The notes under the pieces were generated by a model, which was not told where the DNA came from, did not search any database, and worked only from the letters and a program-made list of their open reading frames with translations. A program made the translations under genes and the position numbers. From contig JBLYYQ010000076.1 in the NCBI GenBank assembly GCA_048550035.1, forward strand, positions 1-23,271: DNA of 23,271 bases. Reading direction: 5' to 3'. The DNA is from JBLYYQ01 sp048550035. Lineage in GTDB: Bacteria > Nitrospinota_A > UBA7883 > JBLYYQ01. The first letter of the stretch is position 1; each line of letters begins with the position of its first letter. This document shows positions 1 through 7,729 of this stretch, piece by piece.

Positions 1-510
1 AAACTTTTTTAAAGCATCAGCATCTCCTAAATACCGATTTTTCATAGGGTCTAAAATCTTAACTGAATCAGAGTCTAGACATTGAAGCATGTCTTTATCA
101 GACGAAACGATTATTAAATTATAGAGGCTCTTATCGATCTTGGCTGCCACAGTTCCAATGATATCATCAGCCTCAAATCGCTCTAATTTCAATGTTGGTA
201 TATTTAACGCTGATATCGCCTCATATATATATGGTAGTTGCACTGCTAGGTCATCTGGCATTTGCGGCCTACTCGATTTATAGTTGCTATATAACTCGTG
301 CCTAAATGTTTTTTCTTTAGAATCTAGGGCAATCACTATCCCGTATGGATTTTGTTCTTCAATTAACTTATGCAGCACCTTGACAAATCCATATATGGCG
401 TTAGTTGGGATATTATCCTTATTAGTGAGCTCGGTTTTCATGCCGTAAAATGCTCTGTAATAGAATCCTGCACCATCTACAATGTAGATATTTTTTTTCT
501 CAGCTACCAT
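1..510 (-). CDS. polA: DNA polymerase I, N-terminal 5'-3' exonuclease part (cut by window edge)
   Basis: The 170 visible residues are the 5'-nuclease (FEN-like) domain of DNA polymerase I, which removes RNA primers and flaps during lagging-strand synthesis and excision repair. Seen: an early acidic residue in IYIVDG (D12), the RHELYSNYKSSRP stretch (70-82), the metal-binding FEADD motif (112-116) and SSDKD (136-140), in the family order. The frame is open to base 1, so the 3' exonuclease and polymerase domains, if present, lie outside. The ATG at 510 lies 4 bases beyond the stop of the O-antigen ligase gene, so polA is probably the last gene read from the LPS cluster or has a promoter inside the upstream gene. 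Codons 4-7 contain an A8 run. The family call is firm; full length cannot be judged. Confidence 0.93.
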   Translation of the reverse strand, partial: MVAEKKNIYIVDGAGFYYRAFYGMKTELTNKDNIPTNAIYGFVKVLHKLIEEQNPYGIVIALDSKEKTFRHELYSNYKSSRPQMPDDLAVQLPYIYEAISALNIPTLKLERFEADDIIGTVAAKIDKSLYNLIIVSSDKDMLQCLDSDSVKILDPMKNRYLGDADALKKF

Positions 511-514
511 ATTG

Positions 515-1723
515 CTAATCTAATCTATCTTTTGCTAAACTGTTACTAGCATAAGCTAACCCTGCCGCTAGGAGCATAGAGTGTATTATAGCAACTTCTG
601 TTGCATTGAATGTAGAATCAAACCAGCCTGCTATATGAAATCCGATCAAGGTTGTTATGGTAGCTAAGATTATTGCCCTAGACTCATTACTTATTGTTCT
701 TAAGCTAAGAGCTTTGAAAAAATATATAAAAGGGATAATCGCATAAACGAGCCAGAGAGATAGTCCGATTAGACCACGCTCCATGCCAATTTGAAAAATA
801 TTGTTATGTGAATGTCCTGGATTATCTTCCTTTAGACCTATATCATTCCAATCATCGTCATAGTTGTCAATAACATCTCGTAAGCTATTGCGACCTGTTC
901 CGGTGATAGGATAATCTTTAATAATGTCTAAGCTAATATCCCAGAGTGCGATTCTAATAATATTTTTCTTGTAACTCCCTATTTCCAAGATTCGTTCTTG
1001 GTATGTTTGAGGAACAAGCAGATAGCCTGTTATACACAATAGGGGAATTAGCAAAAGTGAGATTGGTTTAAACTTGTAGGCTAAAAAAATTAAAGCTCCA
1101 ACTAAACCTACTAATGCACTCCTTGTATTAGTTGCAAAGATAGTAAAAACTCCAAGAGCTCCCATTAGCAGATAAAAGAGTCTCTCCTTCGTGCTTTCTT
1201 TTGAAAATAGAAATATCGATAACGAAAAGGTTGAAATCATCATTGCCACTAATCCTGTAGATCTAATACGGTTATAATCTGCCCATCCATTATGTAAAGG
1301 AAAAGTAGAAATATCTGCGATGATATTCATACTAAGCTTTAGGAACATTAAGATTGATCCTGCCGCCAACAAGAAAAGAGAGATTTTAGCTTTCTTAATA
1401 TCTTTACTAAATATTATGTAGCAGGCAAAGAATAGGAGTAAGTGAACTAAGTCTTTGTTTTCATAAAGTGATTCAAGAGGGTTTACTGAAAATGGTATCA
1501 GAATTAGTGTTGTGATGATAAAAGCTAGAATCGGATACTGTATGACAGATAAATATGGAAGCTCTCTGCTTCTGATACAAAACAGTATAATAGAGATGAT
1601 TATTACTATCTCAGATAACTCTATAATTGTAATAGAGCTAGCTGCGGCAAGTGCGAGAAGGTAAAGAGCATAGCATGCTACGGTAAATGACCGTTCTTTT
1701 GGTGTCAGCAATTGATCGCTCAT
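515..1723 (-). CDS. O-antigen ligase/polymerase family membrane protein (WaaL/Wzy-like)
   Basis: A 402-residue polytopic inner-membrane protein with about ten to twelve hydrophobic segments. Members of this family either join undecaprenyl-linked O-antigen to lipid A-core (WaaL) or polymerise O-units (Wzy). Seen: the conserved TRSA segment around R201 between two helices, then the large periplasmic loop with RIALWDISLDII (257-268) and the HSHNN motif (304-308) leading into the next helix. A histidine here and an upstream arginine are the functional residues in studied WaaL proteins. It sits in a cluster with msbA and a GT9 glycosyltransferase, which favours ligase over polymerase, but sequence alone does not decide this. 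Its ATG overlaps the TAA of the upstream lipoprotein gene (TAATG), which suggests translational coupling. Confidence 0.82.
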   Translation of the reverse strand: MSDQLLTPKERSFTVACYALYLLALAAASSITIIELSEIVIIISIILFCIRSRELPYLSVIQYPILAFIITTLILIPFSVNPLESLYENKDLVHLLLFFACYIIFSKDIKKAKISLFLLAAGSILMFLKLSMNIIADISTFPLHNGWADYNRIRSTGLVAMMISTFSLSIFLFSKESTKERLFYLLMGALGVFTIFATNTRSALVGLVGALIFLAYKFKPISLLLIPLLCITGYLLVPQTYQERILEIGSYKKNIIRIALWDISLDIIKDYPITGTGRNSLRDVIDNYDDDWNDIGLKEDNPGHSHNNIFQIGMERGLIGLSLWLVYAIIPFIYFFKALSLRTISNESRAIILATITTLIGFHIAGWFDSTFNATEVAIIHSMLLAAGLAYASNSLAKDRLD

Positions 1724-2607
1724 TAGTTTGGAGTGATTTTCATAAAATCTACAAATATAAGGCTCACCTCTGGGATGTCATTAAATATCGATAACTCATC
1801 GAGCAGATCATCAATAGGCTTACTATCTTCTATGAATAGATGGATAGCAAGTGGGGGAGTGATATCTTTTAACAGGTTGCTACTAGTTAAGATAAAGTCA
1901 TCGATTTCATTTTCCAAGTCGAGATCGACAGAGATAATATCAACATACTCTCCTAACTCAAGTTCAAGGAGGCTCTCTTGCCATTGCCAGTCTAAGTCAG
2001 GATTACGGCTACTACCTGTTATGCTACTTATAATAATTGCAGCTTGATCTAATTTCCGTATTGGAGCTGTTGCTAGTTTTAGAAATTCTATATAATCTTT
2101 GGGGGTTGCAACTAGCATTTGATTCCCCTTCTTTGACAGCCCTCCTGCGATCTCCCAGTAATCAATTTTATCAGAATATCTAGAAACCATTGGGAATATA
2201 ACTTTATCTACAAATGACCGTTGCAAATCTTTTATATTGACCACTCCTTGCGCTTTAATGTTTAAGACTGCGATGATCGTTAGAGATCTCTCAGATGCAA
2301 GGTTAATAGCTTGCTCAAACTTTTTTAGATTTGGATTATAATCTCCTTTTGTAAACTCTTCTTGATCAATAGCAAATAGGAGACGGACAAACTTTATATC
2401 TAACATCTTGATCTGATCTAACCTATCAGTAAGAGTGTCGAGATCTGTATTATCGATATCTAAAGTGGCGCCAAGCTTAACGATGCTACGTGTAGTTGAT
2501 TTTGTAGTGGTGACGCAGCTAGTTAATAAGAGTGTTAGAATGAGAAGCCCTATGCTTAGATCTAATACTCTTGCTGATCTTAGTTGTTTAATAAAATTGT
2601 AGGTCAT
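1723..2607 (-). CDS. Lipoprotein with TIM-barrel glycosidase-like domain, probably non-catalytic
   Basis: This 294-residue protein has a lipoprotein signal: basic n-region (K7, R10, R13), hydrophobic stretch 15-29 and lipobox LTSC with C31 as the likely lipidated residue. V32 after the cysteine would suit outer-membrane sorting under the enteric rule. The rest alternates beta strands and helices in the manner of clan GH-A barrels (GH5/GH39-like). YWEI at 150-153 aligns with the usual YWEIWNEP strand-4 motif, but the residues that follow are A-G-G, so the general acid/base glutamate is absent. E260 in a late strand could be the remnant of the nucleophile. I infer a carbohydrate-binding or scaffold role in the periplasm or outer membrane. 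Its start lies 20 bases inside msbA's 3' end, and its stop overlaps the ligase start. The fold assignment is my reading of the pattern. Confidence 0.6.
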   Translation of the reverse strand: MTYNFIKQLRSARVLDLSIGLLILTLLLTSCVTTTKSTTRSIVKLGATLDIDNTDLDTLTDRLDQIKMLDIKFVRLLFAIDQEEFTKGDYNPNLKKFEQAINLASERSLTIIAVLNIKAQGVVNIKDLQRSFVDKVIFPMVSRYSDKIDYWEIAGGLSKKGNQMLVATPKDYIEFLKLATAPIRKLDQAAIIISSITGSSRNPDLDWQWQESLLELELGEYVDIISVDLDLENEIDDFILTSSNLLKDITPPLAIHLFIEDSKPIDDLLDELSIFNDIPEVSLIFVDFMKITPN

Positions 2608-4306
2608 AAAGTTTTTTATAAAGCCCTTTTTTGCTAAGCAACAGTTGATGGCTACCTTGTTCTACAATTTTCCCATCTTCAATTACGATAATCAAGTCTG
2701 CTTTTATGATAGTTGATAATCGGTGTGCAATGACAATTGATGCACGGCTAGAAACAAGATTGCTAATAGCGTTTTGAACCATTCTCTCAGATTTAATATC
2801 GAGGGAACTAGTTGCTTCATCAAATATCAAAATTGAGGGATCCTTCATAATTGCTCTCGCTATTGAAATTCGTTGCCGCTGCCCCTGAGAAAGTTTAACT
2901 CCCTGCTGACCGATGTAGGTTTCATACTGATCAGGCAACTCTAAGATAAAGTCATGTGCAAATGCTGATTTAGAGGCATTTAACAGTCTCTCTTCATCAA
3001 TAGAGTCTAACCCATATCCGATATTGTTTCGTATAGTATCTGCAAATAAAAATATTTCCTGTGTTACTACCCCAATGTTAGCACGCAATGAATTAATAGA
3101 GATATCTTTAATATTGGTCCCATCAAACAGTATTTCACCACCAGTCGAATCAAAGAATCGTGGGAGCAAGCTTGCTAATGATGTTTTACCAGAGCCTGAT
3201 GGACCAACTAATGCTACGCACTCACCTTGTCTTAGTGTAAAGCTAACATCATCCACCACATTTTTACCAGGGTCATAAGCAAAAGTTACATTATTAAACT
3301 CTACTGCATTTTGCAGTTTGCCGACATGAATAGGGTTTGGAGATTCAACAATAGTTGACTTTATATCGATATAATTAAATACTCTGACAGCGGCTGCTAC
3401 TGCCTGTTGTGCTTTATTATTGGCACGTGCAAGTTTTGTAACAGGGGCATATAGCATAAATAATGCGGTGAAAAATGAAAAAAACTGACCAGCTGTTAAT
3501 TTGTCATTGATGACTTGATAACCACCATACCATATTATCATAGTCAGACTGATGGCACCTAGAAACTCAAGTAAGGGGCTTGAGACCTCGCTTACCCTTA
3601 TTGCACGCTTAATTGTCTGAAAGTACGATTCATTAACCTCATGAAATCTCTGAATCTCATAATTTTCCATCGAAAATGCCTGCACCACTTTTATTCCTGC
3701 AAATGTCTCAAACAGTAGTCCATTGATAGCGGCCATTGCCTCTTGACTTGCTTTAGATATTTTCCTAATGATTGCTCCAAGCTTTATTATTACAACGGCA
3801 GATATTGGGATGAGAATAATTGCAAATAGTGTAAGCTGCCAATCTTGGTAAAACAAGATCACTAGTAAGACAACCATAGTGCAAGATTCTCTTATGATAT
3901 CAAACAGTACAATCGAAACAGCTTCCTGGAGTAGCTGTACATCATTAGTGATCCTAGAAATTATCTCGCCTGTCTTTCGTGAGTTGAAAAATGAGAGTGA
4001 GAGTTTCTGCATGTTGCTATGTAGTTCATTTCTTATGTTACGAACTGCAAGTTGACCTACTATCTGCATCAGTGATGATGCTAAATAACGAGCAATGCCA
4101 CGAACAAAATAAATTCCAAGTAGTGCTCCTGCGACTAAAGTTAGCACATCGTAATCTTTGCGTCCGAATATATCATCTAATAGTGGCTGCATTAGGAGTG
4201 CAACTGAGCCTGAAGTTAACGAGATTAGCACCATGAAAAATGATGCGATCGCAAACTTCAACTTATAAGGTGCAATGTACCTTAATAATCTTATGTAAAT
4301 GTCCAT
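2588..4306 (-). CDS. msbA: Lipid A export ATP-binding/permease protein MsbA (type IV ABC half-transporter)
   Basis: A 572-residue fused permease-ATPase, the normal length for MsbA, which works as a homodimer to flip lipid A-core across the inner membrane. The N-terminal 310 residues hold six transmembrane helices with the family coupling-region motif KTGEIISRITND (111-122). The nucleotide-binding domain carries Walker A GPSGSGKT (368-375), Q-loop Q416, signature LSQGQ (472-476), Walker B ILIFDE (492-497) and switch histidine H528. All catalytic elements are intact. The neighbouring GT9 enzyme and O-antigen ligase support lipid A-core as substrate rather than a drug. The ATG lies 43 bases before the end of the upstream GT9 gene, with no clear Shine-Dalgarno sequence, so coupling to upstream translation is likely. 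A generic multidrug exporter of the same family is the alternative. Confidence 0.88.
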   Translation of the reverse strand: MDIYIRLLRYIAPYKLKFAIASFFMVLISLTSGSVALLMQPLLDDIFGRKDYDVLTLVAGALLGIYFVRGIARYLASSLMQIVGQLAVRNIRNELHSNMQKLSLSFFNSRKTGEIISRITNDVQLLQEAVSIVLFDIIRESCTMVVLLVILFYQDWQLTLFAIILIPISAVVIIKLGAIIRKISKASQEAMAAINGLLFETFAGIKVVQAFSMENYEIQRFHEVNESYFQTIKRAIRVSEVSSPLLEFLGAISLTMIIWYGGYQVINDKLTAGQFFSFFTALFMLYAPVTKLARANNKAQQAVAAAVRVFNYIDIKSTIVESPNPIHVGKLQNAVEFNNVTFAYDPGKNVVDDVSFTLRQGECVALVGPSGSGKTSLASLLPRFFDSTGGEILFDGTNIKDISINSLRANIGVVTQEIFLFADTIRNNIGYGLDSIDEERLLNASKSAFAHDFILELPDQYETYIGQQGVKLSQGQRQRISIARAIMKDPSILIFDEATSSLDIKSERMVQNAISNLVSSRASIVIAHRLSTIIKADLIIVIEDGKIVEQGSHQLLLSKKGLYKKLYDLQFY

Positions 4307-5345
4307 TTTTATTTTGTAATTTTTCTATGATTTTCTCTTTTACCATCTCGGGAGTAACAAGATCTAGAAAGCTAAAAGATTTTGATCGCTTTTTCAACTG
4401 ATTATCTGACAAATTGGTTTCTAGGGTGAAAATAGTATTTTGTTCTCCGAGTGGCCCCCACCTCTCAGCTCGCTGTCCAAATATAGGTGGATAGATTGAA
4501 ACAGTTGGAACTTTAAGCGCACTTGCTAGATGAAGCGGACCTGTTGATGGTCCAAAAAAAAGATCAAAATTTTGTAAAACAGTTGCAAACTCTCGCAGGC
4601 TGCCTCGGTTAATATAAGCTACAACATTACGATTCTTGACCTTGCTCTTAGATAATATTTCATTGACTAACGATTCTTCATTAGGTCCACCAGTTATTAC
4701 TATATTGATATTTTCTTGGCTAACAGTTTCAATTAGCTCTATATAGCGTTCTTTTTTCCAATTAGACGCAGAACCTGCCGAACCTGGATAGATAGATATA
4801 ATTTTATTATCGTTATTAAATTGAAATTTTTTTTTAAAAGAGATTTGACTATTGAGCTCTAAATAATGATCAGTAATTGGATCTATATTTAGTGGATGCA
4901 AAAGTTCTAAATTATGAATTGCTTCATGCTTTAGACTTTTAGAGCGGTTTTGTTTAATCTTATGAGTTAAGAATAGTTGAGCAATTTTTGTTGCAGGTCC
5001 AATCCGATATTTAATATTTGAAAGTGCCAAGAGGAGTCCGACCGTAAAGTTCGAAAAAACAATAATCGCAAGATCGAAGTTGAAATTATTAATTTCCTTA
5101 ATCAATTTTGGAAATTTACGATATGGAATATGATTGTTCGTAGATTCAAATGAGATAACATTATTAACAGAGCTAACCATTGATAGGAGATCTGATGTGT
5201 AAGTACGGGCAAGTACTGCTACTTGACTAGCTGGGAACTTACTTTTTATAGATTTGAAGAGCGGAATAGTAAGTATTAAGTCACCTATCCTATCAGTTCT
5301 TACGACCAATATTTTAGGTCGATCATTTAGCTTTATAGTGTTCAC
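4263..5345 (-). CDS. Glycosyltransferase family 9 (LPS heptosyltransferase-like)
   Basis: A 360-residue cytoplasmic-face enzyme of family GT9, which transfers heptose from ADP-heptose to the LPS inner core. Seen: the N-terminal RTDRIGD motif (16-22) at the first Rossmann strand, the middle PGSAGSASNWKKERY segment (187-201) corresponding to the catalytic-site turn, the C-terminal donor-binding stretch GPSTGPLHLASA (265-276) and RWGPLG (295-300). Whether it is heptosyltransferase I, II, III or a related core transferase cannot be told. It overlaps msbA by 44 bases, which fits core assembly coupled to flipping. The coding strand has an A9 run inside the FKKKF codons and a T8 run further on, both possible slippage sites. 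The last ~15 residues, inside the overlap, look like a non-conserved extension. Confidence 0.85.
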   Translation of the reverse strand: MNTIKLNDRPKILVVRTDRIGDLILTIPLFKSIKSKFPASQVAVLARTYTSDLLSMVSSVNNVISFESTNNHIPYRKFPKLIKEINNFNFDLAIIVFSNFTVGLLLALSNIKYRIGPATKIAQLFLTHKIKQNRSKSLKHEAIHNLELLHPLNIDPITDHYLELNSQISFKKKFQFNNDNKIISIYPGSAGSASNWKKERYIELIETVSQENINIVITGGPNEESLVNEILSKSKVKNRNVVAYINRGSLREFATVLQNFDLFFGPSTGPLHLASALKVPTVSIYPPIFGQRAERWGPLGEQNTIFTLETNLSDNQLKKRSKSFSFLDLVTPEMVKEKIIEKLQNKNGHLHKIIKVHCTL

Positions 5346-5348
5346 TAG

Positions 5349-5361
5349 CTGATTTTATCAG
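5349..5361. other. Short inverted repeat between fliN and the GT9 gene
   Basis: CTGAT, three-base loop, ATCAG. The stem is only 5 bp and no run of T follows on either strand, so it is not a convincing terminator. It lies just before the GT9 start on the minus strand. Its function is unknown and it may be chance in AT-rich DNA. Confidence 0.25.
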
Positions 5362-5399
5362 TAATTGGAACAATAAGGTGAAAATAATCTTATAACTTA

Positions 5400-5672
5400 T
5401 TAAAGATTATATCTGATAACTTCTATCGGGTCGATGACATCGGTTACTCGTATTCCAAATTTCTCGTTAACTACCACAACTTCGCCTCGTGCAGTTAAAA
5501 GATCATTGATAAATATCTCCATTGACTCACCAAGCAATTTTGATAGTTCCAAAATTGAGCCTCGTTTCAATTCTAAGATGTCACGGACAGGGAGTAATGT
5601 TTGACCAAGTTCAACAGAGATATTAAGTGGAATATCGCTAAATGCCTCTAAATTTTTTGCATTACTCTTCAT
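5400..5672 (-). CDS. fliN: Flagellar motor switch protein FliN (SpoA domain)
   Basis: A 90-residue protein consisting almost only of the FliN/SpoA domain, which builds the rotor C-ring with FliG and FliM. Seen: DIPLNISVELGQT (14-26), the RDILELKRGSILEL stretch (30-43) and the highly conserved GEVVVVNEKFGIRVTDV (63-79). The length is close to short stand-alone FliN proteins. A type III secretion SctQ C-terminal fragment is a weaker alternative, because the VNEKFGIRVTD block is typical of flagellar FliN. No other flagellar gene is visible; 54 bases downstream is the LPS glycosyltransferase on the same strand. The ATG at 5672 has no obvious Shine-Dalgarno sequence and is the only reasonable start. 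Confidence 0.88.
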   Translation of the reverse strand: MKSNAKNLEAFSDIPLNISVELGQTLLPVRDILELKRGSILELSKLLGESMEIFINDLLTARGEVVVVNEKFGIRVTDVIDPIEVIRYNL

Positions 5673-5790
5673 ATATTAAAATATAGTTCCATTTTGTTAT
5701 ATTAATTGTTAAAAAATGTTTTTTTGAAATGAACTATACTCATTGAGTTATTGATAATTCTATAAAGCTATTAAAAAAAGAGATCTAATG

Positions 5791-5796
5791 TATAAT
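5791..5796 (+). promoter_or_regulatory. Candidate -10 element for coaBC
   Basis: A perfect TATAAT lies 11 bases before the coaBC ATG. No good -35 hexamer is found at 16-18 bases upstream. If used, transcription would start near 5803 and the mRNA would be almost leaderless, or translation would begin at the in-frame GTG at 5820. A GAGAT/ATCTC inverted repeat (5780-5784 and 5795-5799) brackets it. In DNA this AT-rich the hexamer may be chance. Confidence 0.35.
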
Positions 5797-5807
5797 CTCA
5801 AGTTTAA

Positions 5808-7007
5808 ATGGGAAACAAAGTGAGCCAGACAATTTTATTAGCTGTGACAGGTTCGATTGCAGCATACAAGAGTGTTGATATAGCGTCCGAACTGACAAAA
5901 TCAGGATTCAATGTAAAAGTATTGATGACAAAGTCAGCTCTGAAATTTACAGGTAGCCTGACCTTTGCGACACTGACAAAGAATCAGGTCTACACAGATA
6001 AGATGGAGCAGAGTGAGCCGTTAGCTCATATAAACTTATCTAGGGAGGCAGATCTGATTTTGGTTGCACCTTGTAGTGCAAATATTATAGGGAAGCTTGC
6101 AAACGGTATTGCAGATGATCTATTATCTACAACATTGCTAGCTAGCAACAAGAAGATAATAATGGCACCTGCTATGAATGTGAAGATGTATGAAAATAGC
6201 GCAACACAATCAAATATATCCACCCTTAAGCTACGAGGTGTAGAGTTTATAGAGCCTGAGGTTGGCAAATTGGCATGCGATGAGGAAGGTTTTGGACGGT
6301 TAGCATCGCTTGGCACGATTCTATCTGAAATTAATAGATCACTAGGGAAGATCAGCCTGTTAAAAGGAAAGAAAGTTTTAGTTACCACAGGTTCAGTTCG
6401 CGAGCCGATTGATGATGTAAGATTCATTGGTAATTATTCAAGCGGGAAGATGGGGATTGCAATTGCAGAATCGGTTGTGAGATCATCTGGCGAGCTGATT
6501 CTGGTTGCAGCCCATACTGAAGTTACTCTACCTTCAGGGATTGGGACGGTATTGAGAGTCTCTAATAGTAAAGAGATGGAAGAGGCAGTCTGTAGCTATT
6601 TTGAAACAGTTGATATAGCGATTTTAGCAGCTGCGGTAGCCGATTTTAGGCCAAAGGAGGTTCAGGCAGGCAAAATTAAAAAAGGAGAAGCCCCCTTGCA
6701 CCTATTAGAGCTTGCTCCTAATCGAGATATTGCAATGAGGTTAGGAAAGTTAAAGCAAGGACAGTTGACAGTTGGATTTGCAGCAGAGAGTAGTGATTTT
6801 ATTGAAAATGGAGTAAAAAAGTTGAGATCGAAAAACTTTGATATGATAGTTGTTAACGATATATCAAGATCGGATATTGGGTTTGGATCTGATTATAATG
6901 AGGCAACTATAATTTTCAAAGATGGGGAGCAAAAGTTTATCAGCCGTTGCTCAAAAGATTTAGTTGCTGATGCTATTGTTGAGAATTTACAAAGATTATT
7001 AGGATGA
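5808..7007 (+). CDS. coaBC: Bifunctional phosphopantothenoylcysteine decarboxylase/synthetase
   Basis: This 399-residue flavoprotein carries out two steps of coenzyme A synthesis: CTP-dependent coupling of cysteine to 4'-phosphopantothenate (CoaB) and decarboxylation to 4'-phosphopantetheine (CoaC). The CoaC half (about 1-185) shows TGSIAAYKS near the N-terminus, catalytic H74 in AHINLSREAD, the PAMN motif with N124, and C157 in the ACDEEGFGR flap. The CoaB half (about 186-399) starts at KGKKVLVTTGSVREPIDDVRF, has the SSGKMG turn and a KIKKGEAP lysine region. All key residues are present and the length is normal. The start may be ATG 5808 or GTG 5820, the latter preceded by a weak GGGAAA. It opens the plus-strand run, and its TGA overlaps the ATG of the next gene by four bases. 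Confidence 0.95.
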   Translation: MGNKVSQTILLAVTGSIAAYKSVDIASELTKSGFNVKVLMTKSALKFTGSLTFATLTKNQVYTDKMEQSEPLAHINLSREADLILVAPCSANIIGKLANGIADDLLSTTLLASNKKIIMAPAMNVKMYENSATQSNISTLKLRGVEFIEPEVGKLACDEEGFGRLASLGTILSEINRSLGKISLLKGKKVLVTTGSVREPIDDVRFIGNYSSGKMGIAIAESVVRSSGELILVAAHTEVTLPSGIGTVLRVSNSKEMEEAVCSYFETVDIAILAAAVADFRPKEVQAGKIKKGEAPLHLLELAPNRDIAMRLGKLKQGQLTVGFAAESSDFIENGVKKLRSKNFDMIVVNDISRSDIGFGSDYNEATIIFKDGEQKFISRCSKDLVADAIVENLQRLLG

Positions 7008-7729
7008 GCATAGAGCGGTTAGAGAGTTTAGCCCTGAAGTTAAGAAGATTAAAGTATGAGCATCTTGAATGGATTAAGAGATCAGAAAAGAAAGAGTGGC
7101 TCTGCATGGAAGCAAGTAAGAAGAGTGGAAGCAGCTCTGATAATAGAGTTGATTTTAGGAGTTTAGAATCAGAGGTTTCAGACTGTCTAAGGTGTGAGAT
7201 AGGGAGTTTGCGGACAAATGTTGTTTTTGGTTCTGGCTCAGAGTCGGCAAGGTTAATGTTTATAGGAGAGGCTCCAGGCGCAAAAGAAGATAGCATGGGA
7301 GTTCCATTTGTAGGTAGGGCAGGCAAGCTTTTAACAGATATGATAGAAGCAATGACCCTTTCGAGAGAAGAGGTATACATTGCAAATATAATAAAATGTA
7401 GGCCACCTGCTAATCGTGATCCATTGCCATCTGAGATAGAAAACTGTATAGGATACCTTTATAGGCAGATAGAGATGGTGAATCCTGAAATAATCTGTTT
7501 ACTAGGTAAAGTTGCAGCGAACCGGCTTCTTGAGAGTGAGTTGCCTATGAAAGAGCTACGAGGTAAGCCACATAAATTCAGAGATCGAAAGCTTTATGTG
7601 ACCTACCATCCAGCCTATCTTTTACGCAACCCTGCTGCAAAAAAAGATGTATGGTCTGATCTTAAATTGGTGATGAACCAGTTAGGCATTGATATTAAAA
7701 GAAGGATTAATAGGGTAGATGGAAAGTAA
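7004..7729 (+). CDS. Uracil-DNA glycosylase family 4, iron-sulfur type
   Basis: A 241-residue enzyme that removes uracil from DNA after cytosine deamination or dUMP misincorporation. The four cysteines expected to hold the [4Fe-4S] cluster are present: C61 and C64 (CLRC), C132 (KCRPP) and C148. Catalytic motifs are GEAPG (88-92) and HPAYLLR (202-208). Residues 1-55 are a charged N-terminal extension not needed for the core domain and of unknown role. The start ATG overlaps the coaBC stop (ATGA), so translation is probably coupled. The last 11 bases overlap the PBP1A gene. Whether a family 1 Ung exists elsewhere cannot be seen. The phage SPO1 polymerase-associated domain belongs to the same superfamily, but the strict cysteine set supports family 4. 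Confidence 0.9.
   Translation: MSIERLESLALKLRRLKYEHLEWIKRSEKKEWLCMEASKKSGSSSDNRVDFRSLESEVSDCLRCEIGSLRTNVVFGSGSESARLMFIGEAPGAKEDSMGVPFVGRAGKLLTDMIEAMTLSREEVYIANIIKCRPPANRDPLPSEIENCIGYLYRQIEMVNPEIICLLGKVAANRLLESELPMKELRGKPHKFRDRKLYVTYHPAYLLRNPAAKKDVWSDLKLVMNQLGIDIKRRINRVDGK

Noticed and set aside
6026..6427. Minus-strand open frame of 133 codons within coaBC.
   Set aside because: It is a shadow of a well-conserved gene; its translation shows no motif and it has no ribosome-binding site.
6973..7380. Minus-strand open frame of 135 codons across the coaBC/UDG junction.
   Set aside because: It is antisense to two conserved genes with overlapping ends; no protein features.
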